From contig JAKISE010000009.1 in assembly GCA_021648745.1 (NCBI GenBank), positions 1 through 58,318 on the forward strand: DNA of 58,318 nt. The letters are read 5' to 3'. A program made the translations under genes and the position numbers. Below, one piece after another: positions 7,971 through 17,712 of the stretch; positions within the stretch are counted from its first letter, which is position 1; each line of letters starts with the position of its first letter. The notes beneath the pieces were generated by a model. It saw only the letters and a program-made list of their open reading frames with translations, searched no databases and had not been told where the DNA came from. This stretch comes from Cyclobacteriaceae bacterium. Lineage in GTDB: Bacteria > Bacteroidota > Bacteroidia > Cytophagales > Cyclobacteriaceae.

Positions 7971-8889
7971 TCCTACAAACACCTATCACCAACCTGTAAT
8001 GCTCCAAGAGTGCATCGATGGGCTGTCGATAAAGCCCAATGGCATTTATGTAGACTTAACCTTCGGAGGAGGAGGGCATAGTAAAGAAATATTAAAACTT
8101 CTTACAAATGGTAAGTTGTATGGGTTTGATCAGGATGATGACGCTAAAAAAGAATCTGACGTTATTCAAGATGACCAATTTGAGTTTGTAAATGCTAATT
8201 TCAGATACTTAAAAAAATACCTCAGACTGTATGGTGTAAAACAAGTAGATGGCATTTTAGCTGACTTGGGAATATCATCGCATCAAATTGATGTGCCTGA
8301 GAGAGGATTTTCCACTCGCTTTGATGCAGCACTTGATATGCGAATGGATCAAAATAGTGAGCTAACAGCAGAAACCATCATAAACGAATATACCGAAAAG
8401 GAACTGGTTGATTTACTAAGTAGGTATGGCGAGGTTAGAAATGCAAAAACGCTGGCTGCTGCCATTGTTTCAGAAAGAGTAAAAGGTAGAATTGAATCTG
8501 TTAAAGACCTAAAATCCATTTTAGAGAAATACGCAAAACCGGGTAGGCAGTTTAAATATTTTGCTCAGGTATTTCAGGCTTTGCGCATTGTGGTTAATGA
8601 CGAAATGGGTGCATTGGAAGAAATGATCGAACAGGCTACCGAGGTGTTAAAACCAGGAGGACGATTTGTGGTGATGAGTTATCACTCATTAGAAGACAGG
8701 CCAGTTAAAAATTATTTTTCTAAAGGAAAGTTTAGAGGAGAAGTTGAAAAGGATTTTTATGGCAACATGATTAGGCCATTAGAACCTGTAACTCGCAAGC
8801 CAATTGTGGCAGACGAGGAGGAGTTAAAATTGAATAATAGAGCACGTAGTGCCAAATTAAGGATAGCGACAAAATTAGTAGTTAATTAA
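7963..8889 (+). CDS. rsmH: 16S rRNA (cytosine(1402)-N(4))-methyltransferase RsmH (MraW)
   Basis: A SAM-dependent methyltransferase that modifies C1402 in the ribosomal P site. Motifs: YHQPVMLQECIDGL at the N-terminus, DLTFGGGGHS (SAM loop), GILADLGISSHQID, ALDMRMDQ, LRIVVNDEMGALE and VMSYHSLEDRPVK, all RsmH landmarks. The frame is open from an ATG at 7939, but the GTG at 7963 overlaps the mraZ stop by 8 bp and gives a normal N-terminus (about 308 residues), so I prefer it. It occupies the standard second place in the dcw cluster. Confidence 0.93.
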   Translation: MSNPTNTYHQPVMLQECIDGLSIKPNGIYVDLTFGGGGHSKEILKLLTNGKLYGFDQDDDAKKESDVIQDDQFEFVNANFRYLKKYLRLYGVKQVDGILADLGISSHQIDVPERGFSTRFDAALDMRMDQNSELTAETIINEYTEKELVDLLSRYGEVRNAKTLAAAIVSERVKGRIESVKDLKSILEKYAKPGRQFKYFAQVFQALRIVVNDEMGALEEMIEQATEVLKPGGRFVVMSYHSLEDRPVKNYFSKGKFRGEVEKDFYGNMIRPLEPVTRKPIVADEEELKLNNRARSAKLRIATKLVVN

Positions 8890-8890
8890 A

Positions 8891-9253
8891 ATGGCTAAAA
8901 ATTCATTTAAAGAACCTAAGGGAACAAGAAAAAACCTCTTTTCAGTAATGGAGAGGCTAGTTCGCGTGGATAGGTTTTTTGAGAATGGCCTTCCTTTAAA
9001 GTATTTACCCAATGTGTTATTCACCATTTTACTTATCATATTTTACATTGGCTATAACCATTATGCCGATAAAAATGCTCGAAATATAAATAAGCTTGAG
9101 GCTGAAGTAGAAGATTTGCGGGCACATTATACCACCCTTAAGGCACAATATATGTACTCGCGTTTGCAATCGGAAGTGCAGAAGAAGGTGAAGCCACTAG
9201 GCTTGGTAGAAAGCATGGATCCTCCTTACAAACTAAAAATGCCTGCGGAGTGA
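8891..9253 (+). CDS. ftsL: FtsL-like bitopic division protein
   Basis: A 120-residue protein with a basic cytoplasmic N-terminus, one transmembrane helix (about 42-58, VLFTILLIIFYIGY) and an extracytoplasmic coiled coil (ARNINKLEAEVEDLRAHYTTL region, about 65-90). This is the FtsL/DivIC layout used with FtsQ/DivIB to activate FtsWI. The sequence itself is poorly conserved; assignment rests on topology and on its position between rsmH and ftsI. It starts 1 base after the rsmH stop, and its own stop overlaps the ftsI GTG. Confidence 0.82.
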   Translation: MAKNSFKEPKGTRKNLFSVMERLVRVDRFFENGLPLKYLPNVLFTILLIIFYIGYNHYADKNARNINKLEAEVEDLRAHYTTLKAQYMYSRLQSEVQKKVKPLGLVESMDPPYKLKMPAE

Positions 9254-11340
9254 ATATAAAAAATTCCATATTGCTTAGAGTAAGGTTAGCATTTTTGCCA
9301 ATGCTATTATTTGGTATTGCCATTGTATACAAAATTGGTGTTATTCAGTTTGTAGAAGGGGAGAAATGGAGATCGATTGCTGCTGAAATTGGCCTAGAGT
9401 ATAGGTCAGTCCCTGCCACTAGAGGTAATATTATTTCAGACAACGGTAGTTTGCTAGCTACTTCTATTCCATTCTACAGGCTCGCACTAGATCCATCAAG
9501 GGCTACCAAGCAAATGATGGATGATGGGCTCGACTCATTAGCCCACTTGCTTAATAATTTTTATAAAGACAACTCAAAAGAAATTTATAAACAACGAATC
9601 CTAGATGCTCGAAATTCTGGAAGAAGGTACGTTCTTCTTAACAGGAAACTCATCGATTATCAAGAGAAAAAGAAAATGGAGCAATGGCCAATCTTTCGTG
9701 AAGGACGAATGGATGGCGGTGCCCTTTTTACCAAAGTGGATAAACGATTTAAACCATTTGGATACCTCGGTCAACGATCTATTGGGTTTATTAATGAAAA
9801 CGGAAGAGGAGCTGGGTTAGAATACTCGTTCAATACAGACCTTGCCGGCTTGGATGGCAAAGCCCTCTATCGGAAAACCGTAGGTGGTAAATGGCGACCT
9901 ATTCCTGATGCTTCAGAGGTAAGGCCAGTTGATGGTTACGATTTAGAAACCACCATCGACATTAATTTACAAGATGTAGCTGAGTCTGCCTTATTAAACG
10001 CATTAGGCAGGCATAAGGCGGATTATGGAACTGTGGTAGTGATGGAAGTAGCTACTGGTCATATTAAAGCGATTGCAAACCTTAGTAAAAACTCCAACGG
10101 CACGTATTCTGAAAGGTATAATTATGCAGTAGGTAGCCATGGGTTACGAGAGCCTGGTTCTACTTTTAAATTAGTTACTATGTTGGCTTTGTTCGAGGAC
10201 ACGAACTTGAAGCTTACAGATTCTATAAAAACGGGAGATGGTGTAGAGCAGTTTTATGAAGAGTCTGTAAGTGATCATAAAGAAGGTGGGTATGGAACGA
10301 TAACAATCAAAGAGGCTTTTGAGCAATCCTCCAACATTGCCATGGCCAAATTGGCTGACAAGTATTATGGATTAAAACCTCAAAAATTTTATAACCACTT
10401 AGTGGATTATGGCCTCACCCGACCCATGGGATTTCAAATGGTAGGTGAAGGGGTGCCCAAAGTAAAGAAACCTGAAGAATGGAGTGGAATTACACTTCCT
10501 TGGATGGCACATGGCTATGGGTTAGAGCTTACTCCATTGCATACCTTAACGATGTTTAATGCGGTTGCCAATAATGGGGTAATGGTTAAGCCAATGATTA
10601 TTAAAAGAATAACCAAGGCCGAAAAAGAAGTAAATGTATTCAACACTACAGTGATGAATAAGAAAATATGCTCGGATGAAACGCTGGCTCAAATTAAAAT
10701 TTTACTTGAAGGGGTAGTCGAAAATGGTACCGCCAATAATATAAGTGATACAGATTATAAAATTGCCGGTAAAACAGGTACTGCTCAAACATTAAAAAAT
10801 GGCAGGTACCAAAAGCAATATATGACTTCTTTTGCGGGCTATTTTCCAGCAGATACACCTCAATACAGCATAATAGTGGTAATCGAAAACCCTAGAGGGG
10901 TGTACCAGTATGGTAGTAATGTAGCGGCTCCGGTTTTTAAAGAAATTGCCGATCATGTATATGCCAAAGAGGTAAATATGCATACTGAACTGGCCCATGA
11001 TTTTAAGCGTGAATATGGTGTGTTTCCTGTGATTAAAGCTGGTTACCAGCCTGACTTAGTCGCCATTTGTAATGAAATTGGAGTGTCTAATCATTTGGCT
11101 GAGGAGGCCGATTGGGTGAAAGCAAAGATTAAGGATAACTCCATCGATTGGAAGAAAAATGAGATTCAATTAGGATTAACACCGAATGTGGTGGGTATGA
11201 CCTTGCGTGATGCCCTTTATGTACTAGAGTCAAATGGCTTTAGAGTAGATATTTCGGGCGAAGGTAGAGTGAAGAAACAATCAATTTTGGCTGGCAAAAG
11301 GTCGAGTAAAGGTGACATTATACTTATTGAATTAGGCTAG
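9250..11340 (+). CDS. ftsI: FtsI/PBP3-type division transpeptidase with a PASTA domain
   Basis: A 696-residue class B penicillin-binding protein that cross-links septal peptidoglycan. It has one N-terminal membrane helix (about 10-33), a pedestal domain with RGNIISDNG (58-66), and a transpeptidase domain with all three active-site motifs: S304-T-F-K307, S360-S-N362 and K508-T-G-T511. A single C-terminal PASTA domain spans about 640-696. PASTA is absent from the Escherichia coli enzyme but common on division PBPs of Bacteroidota. The start is GTG at 9250, overlapping the ftsL stop (GTGA). It ends one base into the murE start. Confidence 0.93.
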   Translation: MNIKNSILLRVRLAFLPMLLFGIAIVYKIGVIQFVEGEKWRSIAAEIGLEYRSVPATRGNIISDNGSLLATSIPFYRLALDPSRATKQMMDDGLDSLAHLLNNFYKDNSKEIYKQRILDARNSGRRYVLLNRKLIDYQEKKKMEQWPIFREGRMDGGALFTKVDKRFKPFGYLGQRSIGFINENGRGAGLEYSFNTDLAGLDGKALYRKTVGGKWRPIPDASEVRPVDGYDLETTIDINLQDVAESALLNALGRHKADYGTVVVMEVATGHIKAIANLSKNSNGTYSERYNYAVGSHGLREPGSTFKLVTMLALFEDTNLKLTDSIKTGDGVEQFYEESVSDHKEGGYGTITIKEAFEQSSNIAMAKLADKYYGLKPQKFYNHLVDYGLTRPMGFQMVGEGVPKVKKPEEWSGITLPWMAHGYGLELTPLHTLTMFNAVANNGVMVKPMIIKRITKAEKEVNVFNTTVMNKKICSDETLAQIKILLEGVVENGTANNISDTDYKIAGKTGTAQTLKNGRYQKQYMTSFAGYFPADTPQYSIIVVIENPRGVYQYGSNVAAPVFKEIADHVYAKEVNMHTELAHDFKREYGVFPVIKAGYQPDLVAICNEIGVSNHLAEEADWVKAKIKDNSIDWKKNEIQLGLTPNVVGMTLRDALYVLESNGFRVDISGEGRVKKQSILAGKRSSKGDIILIELG

Positions 11341-12803
11341 TGAAAAAGTTAAACAACATATTATATAATGTTTCTCTAAAGGCCGTGTCTGGCTCAACAG
11401 ATGTGAGTTTTAACAAACTATGCTTTGATTCTAGAAAAGTAAAAAAGGGCGATGCCTTTGTGGCTGTGAAAGGTACAGCAGTGGATGGTCATTCGTACAT
11501 TTCTAAAACAATTGAGCAAGGTGCAAGGGTAATTGTATGTGAAGTGCTCCCAGAGATTCTGGAAGAGCAGATTACTTATATAGAGGTAAAAAATAGTGCA
11601 GAGGCCTTAAGTATTATGGCTGCAAACTACTTTGACAACCCTTCAAAAAAACTAAAGCTAATTGGTGTTACAGGTACCAATGGTAAAACCACGGTTGCCA
11701 CATTATTATTCAACTTGTTTAGTCAGCTGGGCTATAAATCAGGTTTGCTTTCAACCATAGAAAATAGAATTGGCGATACGGTACTTAAGGCTACCCATAC
11801 CACAGGAGATGCTTTACAGCTAAATGAGAATTTAGCTGAAATGATAAAGCAAGGATGTACGCATTGTTTTATGGAGGTGAGTTCACATGCCTTAGATCAA
11901 AAGAGAACGGCAGGAATTGAATATGCTGGTGCCCTCTTTACCAATATTTCCCACGATCACCTGGATTACCACAAAACATTTGATGCTTATATAGCAGCTA
12001 AGAAATTATTATTTGATGGGCTGCCAAAATCAGCTTTTGCCCTCGTAAATACCGATGATAAACGTGGTAAAATAATGTGGCAAAATACGAAGGCAACAAA
12101 GAGTAGTTATTCATTAAAAAGTGCCAGTGAATTTAAAGGAAAAATTATTTCTAACAGCTTGCAAGGATTGGAAATGACCATCGATAACCGGTCAATCTGG
12201 TTTAAGTTATTTGGCGATTTTAATGCTTATAACATTTTATCTGTTTATGGAACCGCCATTTTAATGGGCGAGCAACCAGATGAAGTGCTTACTGTGCTTT
12301 CCAATATTGATCCCGTTCCTGGTAGAATGGAAGTAGTACCCAATATGGTAAAAATTACAGCTTTGGTTGATTATGCACATACACCCGATGCCCTTAAAAA
12401 TGTGCTAGACACCATTTCAGGATTGAGGACAGGAAATGAATCTGTAATTACCGTGGTGGGCTGTGGTGGTGATCGTGACAAAGACAAAAGACCATTGATG
12501 GGTTCAATTGCCTCAGAGATGAGCGATAAGGTTATTCTTACGTCAGATAACCCAAGAAGTGAAGACCCAAATGTGATTATAGATGAAATGAAGCAAGGTG
12601 TAGGCGCAAGCAATAAGCGAAAAGTGGTGGCTTTAGTGAATAGAGAAGAAGCCATAAAAACCGCTTGTTTATTGGCTTCCCCCAATGACATTATTCTGGT
12701 AGCAGGCAAGGGTCATGAAAATTACCAAGAAATTAAGGGTGAGAGATTACCATTTGACGATCGAAAAGTGCTAAGTGAAATGTTAAACCTTATGAACAAC
12801 TAG
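11340..12803 (+). CDS. murE: UDP-MurNAc-tripeptide synthetase MurE (meso-diaminopimelate adding)
   Basis: A 487-residue Mur ligase that adds the third residue of the stem peptide. The ATP loop GTNGKTT is at 112-118 and the central motif HDHLDYH at about 205-211. DNPRSEDP (403-410) has the Arg that selects meso-diaminopimelate rather than lysine. KGHENYQ near the C-terminus is also typical. The start is GTG at 11340, sharing a base with the ftsI stop. The predicted cell wall is therefore of the A1-gamma (mDAP) chemotype. Confidence 0.94.
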   Translation: MKKLNNILYNVSLKAVSGSTDVSFNKLCFDSRKVKKGDAFVAVKGTAVDGHSYISKTIEQGARVIVCEVLPEILEEQITYIEVKNSAEALSIMAANYFDNPSKKLKLIGVTGTNGKTTVATLLFNLFSQLGYKSGLLSTIENRIGDTVLKATHTTGDALQLNENLAEMIKQGCTHCFMEVSSHALDQKRTAGIEYAGALFTNISHDHLDYHKTFDAYIAAKKLLFDGLPKSAFALVNTDDKRGKIMWQNTKATKSSYSLKSASEFKGKIISNSLQGLEMTIDNRSIWFKLFGDFNAYNILSVYGTAILMGEQPDEVLTVLSNIDPVPGRMEVVPNMVKITALVDYAHTPDALKNVLDTISGLRTGNESVITVVGCGGDRDKDKRPLMGSIASEMSDKVILTSDNPRSEDPNVIIDEMKQGVGASNKRKVVALVNREEAIKTACLLASPNDIILVAGKGHENYQEIKGERLPFDDRKVLSEMLNLMNN

Positions 12804-12804
12804 T

Positions 12805-14016
12805 ATGCTATATCATCTATTTCAGTTTTTGCATACTAAGTTCGACTTTGCCGGCTCGGGGCTGTTTCAATACATCTCCTTCAGGTCTGGTATGGCTGTG
12901 ATTTTATCCATATTAATATCGGTAATTTTTGGCGAACGTCTTATTAAAATGCTTCAAAAACTGCAAGTGGGAGAGTCGATCAGAGACCTTGGGCTCGAAG
13001 GGCAGATGGAGAAAAAAGGCACACCAACGATGGGAGGCCTTATTATTATTCTATCTATTGTATTACCAACAGTGCTGTTTGCGCGCTTAGATAATGTGTA
13101 TATCATCTTATTACTTGTAACCACCCTTTGGATGGGTACTGTAGGTTTTATTGATGATTACATTAAAGTTTTTAAGAAAGACAAAGAAGGTTTAAGTGGT
13201 AAATTTAAAATTGTGGGGCAAGTAGGCTTAGGCTTAATTGTAGGTTTAACCCTCTATTTTAATGATGATGTAGTGGTTCGAGAATTTGACCCAAAAGCGT
13301 CAACGCAGATGTCCGTATCCGATAAAACGCCTGTTTATAACGATGTAAAATCTACCAAAACAACTATGCCGTTCTTTAAAAATAATGAAGCGGATTACAA
13401 TGTATTAAACCCATTTGATAGCAAATACACGTGGATAATTTACGTGCTCATTGCCACTTTTATTATAACAGCAGTATCAAACGGAGCCAATATTACTGAT
13501 GGCATAGATGGGCTAGCAGCAGGCACTACAGCCATTATTGTGGGCACTCTTGGTGTTCTGGCCTATGTATCGGGCCGTGTCGATTTTAGCCAATACCTCA
13601 ACATAATGTACATTCCAAATTCGGGTGAACTTCTCATTTTTAGTACGGCATTAGTAGGAGCAACTGTAGGTTTTCTTTGGTATAACTCATATCCTGCTCA
13701 GGTGTTTATGGGAGATACAGGAAGTTTGGCTTTGGGCGGAATTGTAGCCGTTTTTGCCTTGGTAATTCGAAAAGAATTACTGATTCCAATATTATGTGGC
13801 ATTTACCTAATTGAACTGCTTTCGGTGATTGTTCAAGTGAGCTACTTTAAATACACCAAAAAGAAATACGGAGAAGGGCGAAGAATATTTTTAATGTCAC
13901 CCCTTCACCATCACTACCAAAAGAAATTAATACCAGAACCCAAGATAGTTACAAGGTTTTGGATCATAGGAATATTATTAGCAATACTAACCTTGGCTAC
14001 GCTAAAAATTAGATAA
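12805..14016 (+). CDS. mraY: Phospho-MurNAc-pentapeptide translocase MraY
   Basis: A 403-residue polytopic inner-membrane enzyme that makes lipid I from UDP-MurNAc-pentapeptide and undecaprenyl phosphate. It shows KKGTPTMGG (about 71-79), GFIDDYIKV (DD pair, about 114-122), NGANITDGIDGLAAG (about 225-239), FMGDTGSLALGG and the His-rich SPLHHHYQKK near the C-terminus. It is longer than the usual 320-360 residues because of a loop at about 156-205 (VREFDPKAS onward), an insertion seen in Bacteroidota MraY. It lies 1 base after murE and shares the A of TAATG with murD. Confidence 0.95.
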   Translation: MLYHLFQFLHTKFDFAGSGLFQYISFRSGMAVILSILISVIFGERLIKMLQKLQVGESIRDLGLEGQMEKKGTPTMGGLIIILSIVLPTVLFARLDNVYIILLLVTTLWMGTVGFIDDYIKVFKKDKEGLSGKFKIVGQVGLGLIVGLTLYFNDDVVVREFDPKASTQMSVSDKTPVYNDVKSTKTTMPFFKNNEADYNVLNPFDSKYTWIIYVLIATFIITAVSNGANITDGIDGLAAGTTAIIVGTLGVLAYVSGRVDFSQYLNIMYIPNSGELLIFSTALVGATVGFLWYNSYPAQVFMGDTGSLALGGIVAVFALVIRKELLIPILCGIYLIELLSVIVQVSYFKYTKKKYGEGRRIFLMSPLHHHYQKKLIPEPKIVTRFWIIGILLAILTLATLKIR

Positions 14017-15371
14017 TGAGTGAACGAATCATCATACTAGGAGCTGGAGAAAGCGGAGTGGGAGCAGCCCTTCTTGCCAAAAGCAAGGGCTATGATGTAT
14101 TTGTGTCAGATTTCGGTACAATCAAGGGTAATTATAAGCAGGATTTAATTGATAATAATATTCATTTTGAAGAAAATGGACATTCAGATAATCTATTAGA
14201 AGGGGCTTCATTAGTCATTAAGAGTCCTGGTATTCCTGAAAATACTCAAATTGTAGAAAGTGCTGTACAAAAGAAAATTGAAATTATAGATGAATTGGAG
14301 TTCGGGTATCAACATACCTCAAAACCGATTATTGCCATTACGGGTAGTAATGGTAAAACGACAACCACATTGCTAATTCATCATTTATTAACTAAATCAG
14401 GTGTAAATGCAGGTTTAGCAGGCAATGTAGGGCATAGCTTGGCACGCCAAGTAATTGAAGATAGTGCAGAGGTATATGTGGTGGAAGTCAGCAGTTTTCA
14501 GTTAGATGCTATTAGCAGCTTTAAACCTAGCATAGCTATTCTGTTAAATATCACACCTGACCATTTAGACCGTTATAATTACGATTTTGATAAGTACGCA
14601 AATTCTAAAATGCGTATTACTAAAAATATGCAAGAGCAAGATTGCTTAATTCATTTTGAAGAAGATGACGTGCTGCATGAAAAAGTGATTCAACTAACTC
14701 AAAAGATAAATTTGGCTCCAATCGGATTTAAGAAATCCATTAAAACAGTTGGGTTTAAATCTCTAGAAGGGCTTGCTATACAGTTTAAGGAAGACCAATT
14801 TGATGTTCCAGCTAATTTATTTCCTTTAAGAGGCGAGCATAATGTACTCAATATGTTGGCGGCTATAACTGCTGTGTTACACTATGGTATTTCTAAAGAA
14901 GATGTGTTAGCGCATTTACCTAGCTTTAAAAATGCACCAAACCGAATGGAGTATATCACTTCTATTCAAGGGGTTGAATTTGTGAACGATACTAAAGCCA
15001 CCAATGTAGAGGCCGTTTATTATGCACTAGGTAGTTATTCAAATGATATTGTGTGGATTGCAGGAGGGCAAGACAAGGGCAATGATTATAACCAAATAAA
15101 GGAATTAGTAACAAAAAAGGTGAAAGCGATGGTTTGCCTTGGAGCTGATAATAAGAAACTGACTGATTTTTTTGAACCTATCGTCTCAAACATCTCTGAA
15201 ACACAAGATGTAAAAGAGGCGGCTCGAATGGCATTTGAATATGCAAAATCGACCGATGTGGTGCTTTTATCTCCTGCCTGTGCTAGTTTCGATTTATTCG
15301 AAAATTACGCCCGTAGAGGTGAATTATTTAAAGAAGCTGTTTATGAACTTAAATCTGAGATAGATGGATAA
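14016..15371 (+). CDS. murD: UDP-MurNAc-L-alanine:D-glutamate ligase MurD
   Basis: A 451-residue cytosolic Mur ligase that adds D-Glu to UDP-MurNAc-L-Ala. It has an N-terminal Rossmann-like domain (GAGESGVGAALLA), KSPGIP, ATP loop GSNGKTTTT (about 109-117), EVSSFQLD, NITPDHLDRY, and NDTKATNVEA typical of MurD. Near the C-terminus are IVWIAGGQDKG and LSPACASFDLF, also MurD-specific. It overlaps mraY by one base and ftsW by 8 bp. Confidence 0.95.
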   Translation: MSERIIILGAGESGVGAALLAKSKGYDVFVSDFGTIKGNYKQDLIDNNIHFEENGHSDNLLEGASLVIKSPGIPENTQIVESAVQKKIEIIDELEFGYQHTSKPIIAITGSNGKTTTTLLIHHLLTKSGVNAGLAGNVGHSLARQVIEDSAEVYVVEVSSFQLDAISSFKPSIAILLNITPDHLDRYNYDFDKYANSKMRITKNMQEQDCLIHFEEDDVLHEKVIQLTQKINLAPIGFKKSIKTVGFKSLEGLAIQFKEDQFDVPANLFPLRGEHNVLNMLAAITAVLHYGISKEDVLAHLPSFKNAPNRMEYITSIQGVEFVNDTKATNVEAVYYALGSYSNDIVWIAGGQDKGNDYNQIKELVTKKVKAMVCLGADNKKLTDFFEPIVSNISETQDVKEAARMAFEYAKSTDVVLLSPACASFDLFENYARRGELFKEAVYELKSEIDG

Positions 15372-16533
15372 GGTAAAAGAATGGCTCAATAATAATATCA
15401 AAGGTGATCCTGTAATCTGGGCAATTGCAATCATTTTAGGTGTAATAAGCTTGTTTGTGGTGTACAGTTCTACACGAGCATTAGCTTACCGAAATATGGA
15501 GAGCACTGAATACTATTTGCTAAAACATACACTCCTCATAGCCTTGAGCTTATTCGCGATGTGGGTAGCCCATAATATCGATTATAGGTTTTATTCTACC
15601 TTGGCCAAAGCCGGGATGATTTTGTCTGTTCCTTTATTAATTTATACTTGGGTAGCTGGCACTAGTTTAAACGAAGCTTCTCGTTGGATTACCATTCCAG
15701 TAATCAATCAAGTATTTCAACCATCCGATTTAGCAAAGCTTTCATTAATAGCCGGTATTGCAGCAATGCTTGCCAAAAGGCAACAAAATATAGAAGATTT
15801 TAAGACTACACTTATCCCCATGTTGGTATGGAGTGGCATCATCTGCGGGCTTATCGCCATGGCAGACCTTTCTACAGCCATTATGCTGTTTGCAACTGTA
15901 ATGTTGATAATGTTTATAGGAAGGGTGCCACTCAAATATTTGGGTTTATTAGTGTTGGTTGGCGCAATGGCAGGTTCTCTAGCCTTTGTTGTTGGTCAGC
16001 GAGGAGCTACAGCTAAAAGTAGGGTAGAAGCGTTTTTTAATGACGATAGATTACCTTATCAAGCTGAACAGGCTCGAATTGCCATTGCTTCTGGGGGCAT
16101 TACAGGCAAAGGGCCTGGTAAAAGTGCCCAAAAAGATTTTCTTCCTCACCCTTATTCAGATTTTGTGTATGCCATTATCATTGAAGAGTATGGTATGATA
16201 GGGGGAGCAATAATTATACTCTTATACCTCGCCCTTTTATTTAGAGGAATGAAAGCCGTAGCTAACAGTGAACGAGCCTTTGGAGGCTTATTATCTGCTG
16301 GATTGTCCTTTGCACTGGTTATACAGGCCATGGTTAATATGGGTGTGGTGGTAGGCTTAGGGCCTATAACAGGCTTACCTCTGCCTTTCTTAAGTATGGG
16401 AGGCACATCTCTTTTGTTCACCGGAATGTCCTTAGGGATTATTTTAAGTGTAAGCAGAGGAGAGGTGGATACGAGTATTGCACCTGCCAAAGGACAATTT
16501 AAAAATGTTGCAAAACTTAAAACAGAAACATAA
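15364..16533 (+). CDS. ftsW: FtsW, SEDS-family septal glycosyltransferase
   Basis: A 389-residue inner-membrane protein with about ten helices. It polymerises lipid II at the septum together with FtsI. SEDS landmarks are YSSTRALAYR near the start, EASRWITI, FQPSDLAKLSLI (about 120-131), GRVPLKYLG, QAEQARIAIASGGITGKGPG, LPHPYSDFVYAIIIEE (the conserved acidic/Pro-rich loop) and GLPLPFLSMGGTS. The ATG overlaps the murD 3' end by 8 bp. Gene order murD-ftsW-murG separates it from rodA. Confidence 0.94.
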   Translation: MDKVKEWLNNNIKGDPVIWAIAIILGVISLFVVYSSTRALAYRNMESTEYYLLKHTLLIALSLFAMWVAHNIDYRFYSTLAKAGMILSVPLLIYTWVAGTSLNEASRWITIPVINQVFQPSDLAKLSLIAGIAAMLAKRQQNIEDFKTTLIPMLVWSGIICGLIAMADLSTAIMLFATVMLIMFIGRVPLKYLGLLVLVGAMAGSLAFVVGQRGATAKSRVEAFFNDDRLPYQAEQARIAIASGGITGKGPGKSAQKDFLPHPYSDFVYAIIIEEYGMIGGAIIILLYLALLFRGMKAVANSERAFGGLLSAGLSFALVIQAMVNMGVVVGLGPITGLPLPFLSMGGTSLLFTGMSLGIILSVSRGEVDTSIAPAKGQFKNVAKLKTET

Positions 16534-16537
16534 TAAC

Positions 16538-16560
16538 CGTCATTCCTGCGAAGGCAGGAA
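16538..16560. repeat. Palindromic intergenic repeat between ftsW and murG
   Basis: CGTCATTCCTGCGAAGGCAGGAA: the arms TTCCTGC and GCAGGAA are perfect inverted copies around GAAG. It matches a widespread class of bacterial palindromes (CGTCATTCCNGCGAAGGCNGGAA type; recalled, not searched). It opens the only sizeable gap (96 bp) between rsmH and ftsQ, and could weakly attenuate transcription or shield RNA ends. Confidence 0.6.
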
Positions 16561-16629
16561 ACTGTTAGAATAAACAAACTAATATAAAAGAACAATAAAA
16601 TTATCGAACCCAATAATAAATCATATCGA

Positions 16630-17712
16630 GTGATACTAAGCGGAGGAGGCACCGGTGGCCATATTTTTCCTGCGTTGGCGTTGGCAGATAAAATAATGGA
16701 GCAGTTTCCTGCTTCTGAAATTTTATTTGTAGGAGCCAAAGGACGTATGGAAATGACTAAAGTAGTAGAAGCTGGCTATGATATAATTGGACTAAATATA
16801 TCAGGATTTCAAAGACGCTTGACTCTGGAGAACCTTCTATTCCCCTTGAAAGTAATCTCCAGTTTCTTGTCGTCTATTCGTATTTTAAGAAAGTTTAAAC
16901 CACAAGTGGTTGTAGGATTTGGAGGCTATGCGAGTAGCCCAATCACATTGGCTGCAGCTCGCAAAGGAGTGCCTATAGTGTTACAAGAACAAAATTCCTA
17001 TGCTGGCTTGGCTAATAAGGCTGTGGCCAAAAGAGCTAGTAAAATTTGCGTAGCCTATGAAAATATGAGTCAGTTTTTTCCTGCTGATAAAATTGAATTA
17101 ACAGGCAACCCGATTCGACCAAACATTAAATTAGGCATTGATAGGAATGAGGCTTTAGCCCATTTTAACCTAGAAGAAGATAAGCAAACAATCCTCGTGA
17201 TTGGAGGCAGTTTAGGAGCTCGCACATTGAATGAAAGCATTATGCAGAACATTGAGCGTTTGCTTCTTTCTAATTACCAAGTGATTTGGCAAACGGGCAG
17301 TTTCTATTATAAAGAAATGTTGGAGAGAGTTAAACCGTTCGAACTCAAGAATATCAGATTGGTAGAATTTATTAAAGAGATGGATAAAGCTTATGCCACA
17401 GCAGATGTAGTTGTCTCAAGGGCAGGAGCTCTTACCATTTCAGAGTTAAGCGTAATTGGTAAAGCAGTTGTTTTTGTTCCTTCACCAAATGTAGCAGAAG
17501 ATCATCAAACAAAAAATGCGATGGCTTTGGTAAACAAAAATGCTGCAGAACTAATTAAAGATGAAGATGCCATTAACGAGTTGGTGGACAAAGCTTTTGA
17601 GCTTTTAGAAAATGAAAGTAGGCTTAAAGAATTAGAGCAGAATATATTAAAGTTGGGCAAGCCCGATGCAACGCAATCAATTCTCACTCAAGTATTGTCA
17701 TTGATTAAATGA
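16630..17712 (+). CDS. murG: UDP-GlcNAc:lipid I N-acetylglucosaminyltransferase MurG
   Basis: A GT28 enzyme on the inner face of the membrane that converts lipid I to lipid II. LSGGGTGGHIFPALALA lies at the extreme N-terminus, VVGFGGYASSP and LQEQNSYAG follow, then the C-domain with VIGGSLGAR, SRAGALTISEL and AEDHQTKNA, all diagnostic. No ATG is available: the GTG at 16630 gives only three residues before the glycine loop. The frame stays open back to 16588, and an ATT at 16600 would give a more usual N-terminus, so the start is uncertain. The 3' end overlaps murC by 4 bp. Confidence 0.92.
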   Translation: MILSGGGTGGHIFPALALADKIMEQFPASEILFVGAKGRMEMTKVVEAGYDIIGLNISGFQRRLTLENLLFPLKVISSFLSSIRILRKFKPQVVVGFGGYASSPITLAAARKGVPIVLQEQNSYAGLANKAVAKRASKICVAYENMSQFFPADKIELTGNPIRPNIKLGIDRNEALAHFNLEEDKQTILVIGGSLGARTLNESIMQNIERLLLSNYQVIWQTGSFYYKEMLERVKPFELKNIRLVEFIKEMDKAYATADVVVSRAGALTISELSVIGKAVVFVPSPNVAEDHQTKNAMALVNKNAAELIKDEDAINELVDKAFELLENESRLKELEQNILKLGKPDATQSILTQVLSLIK

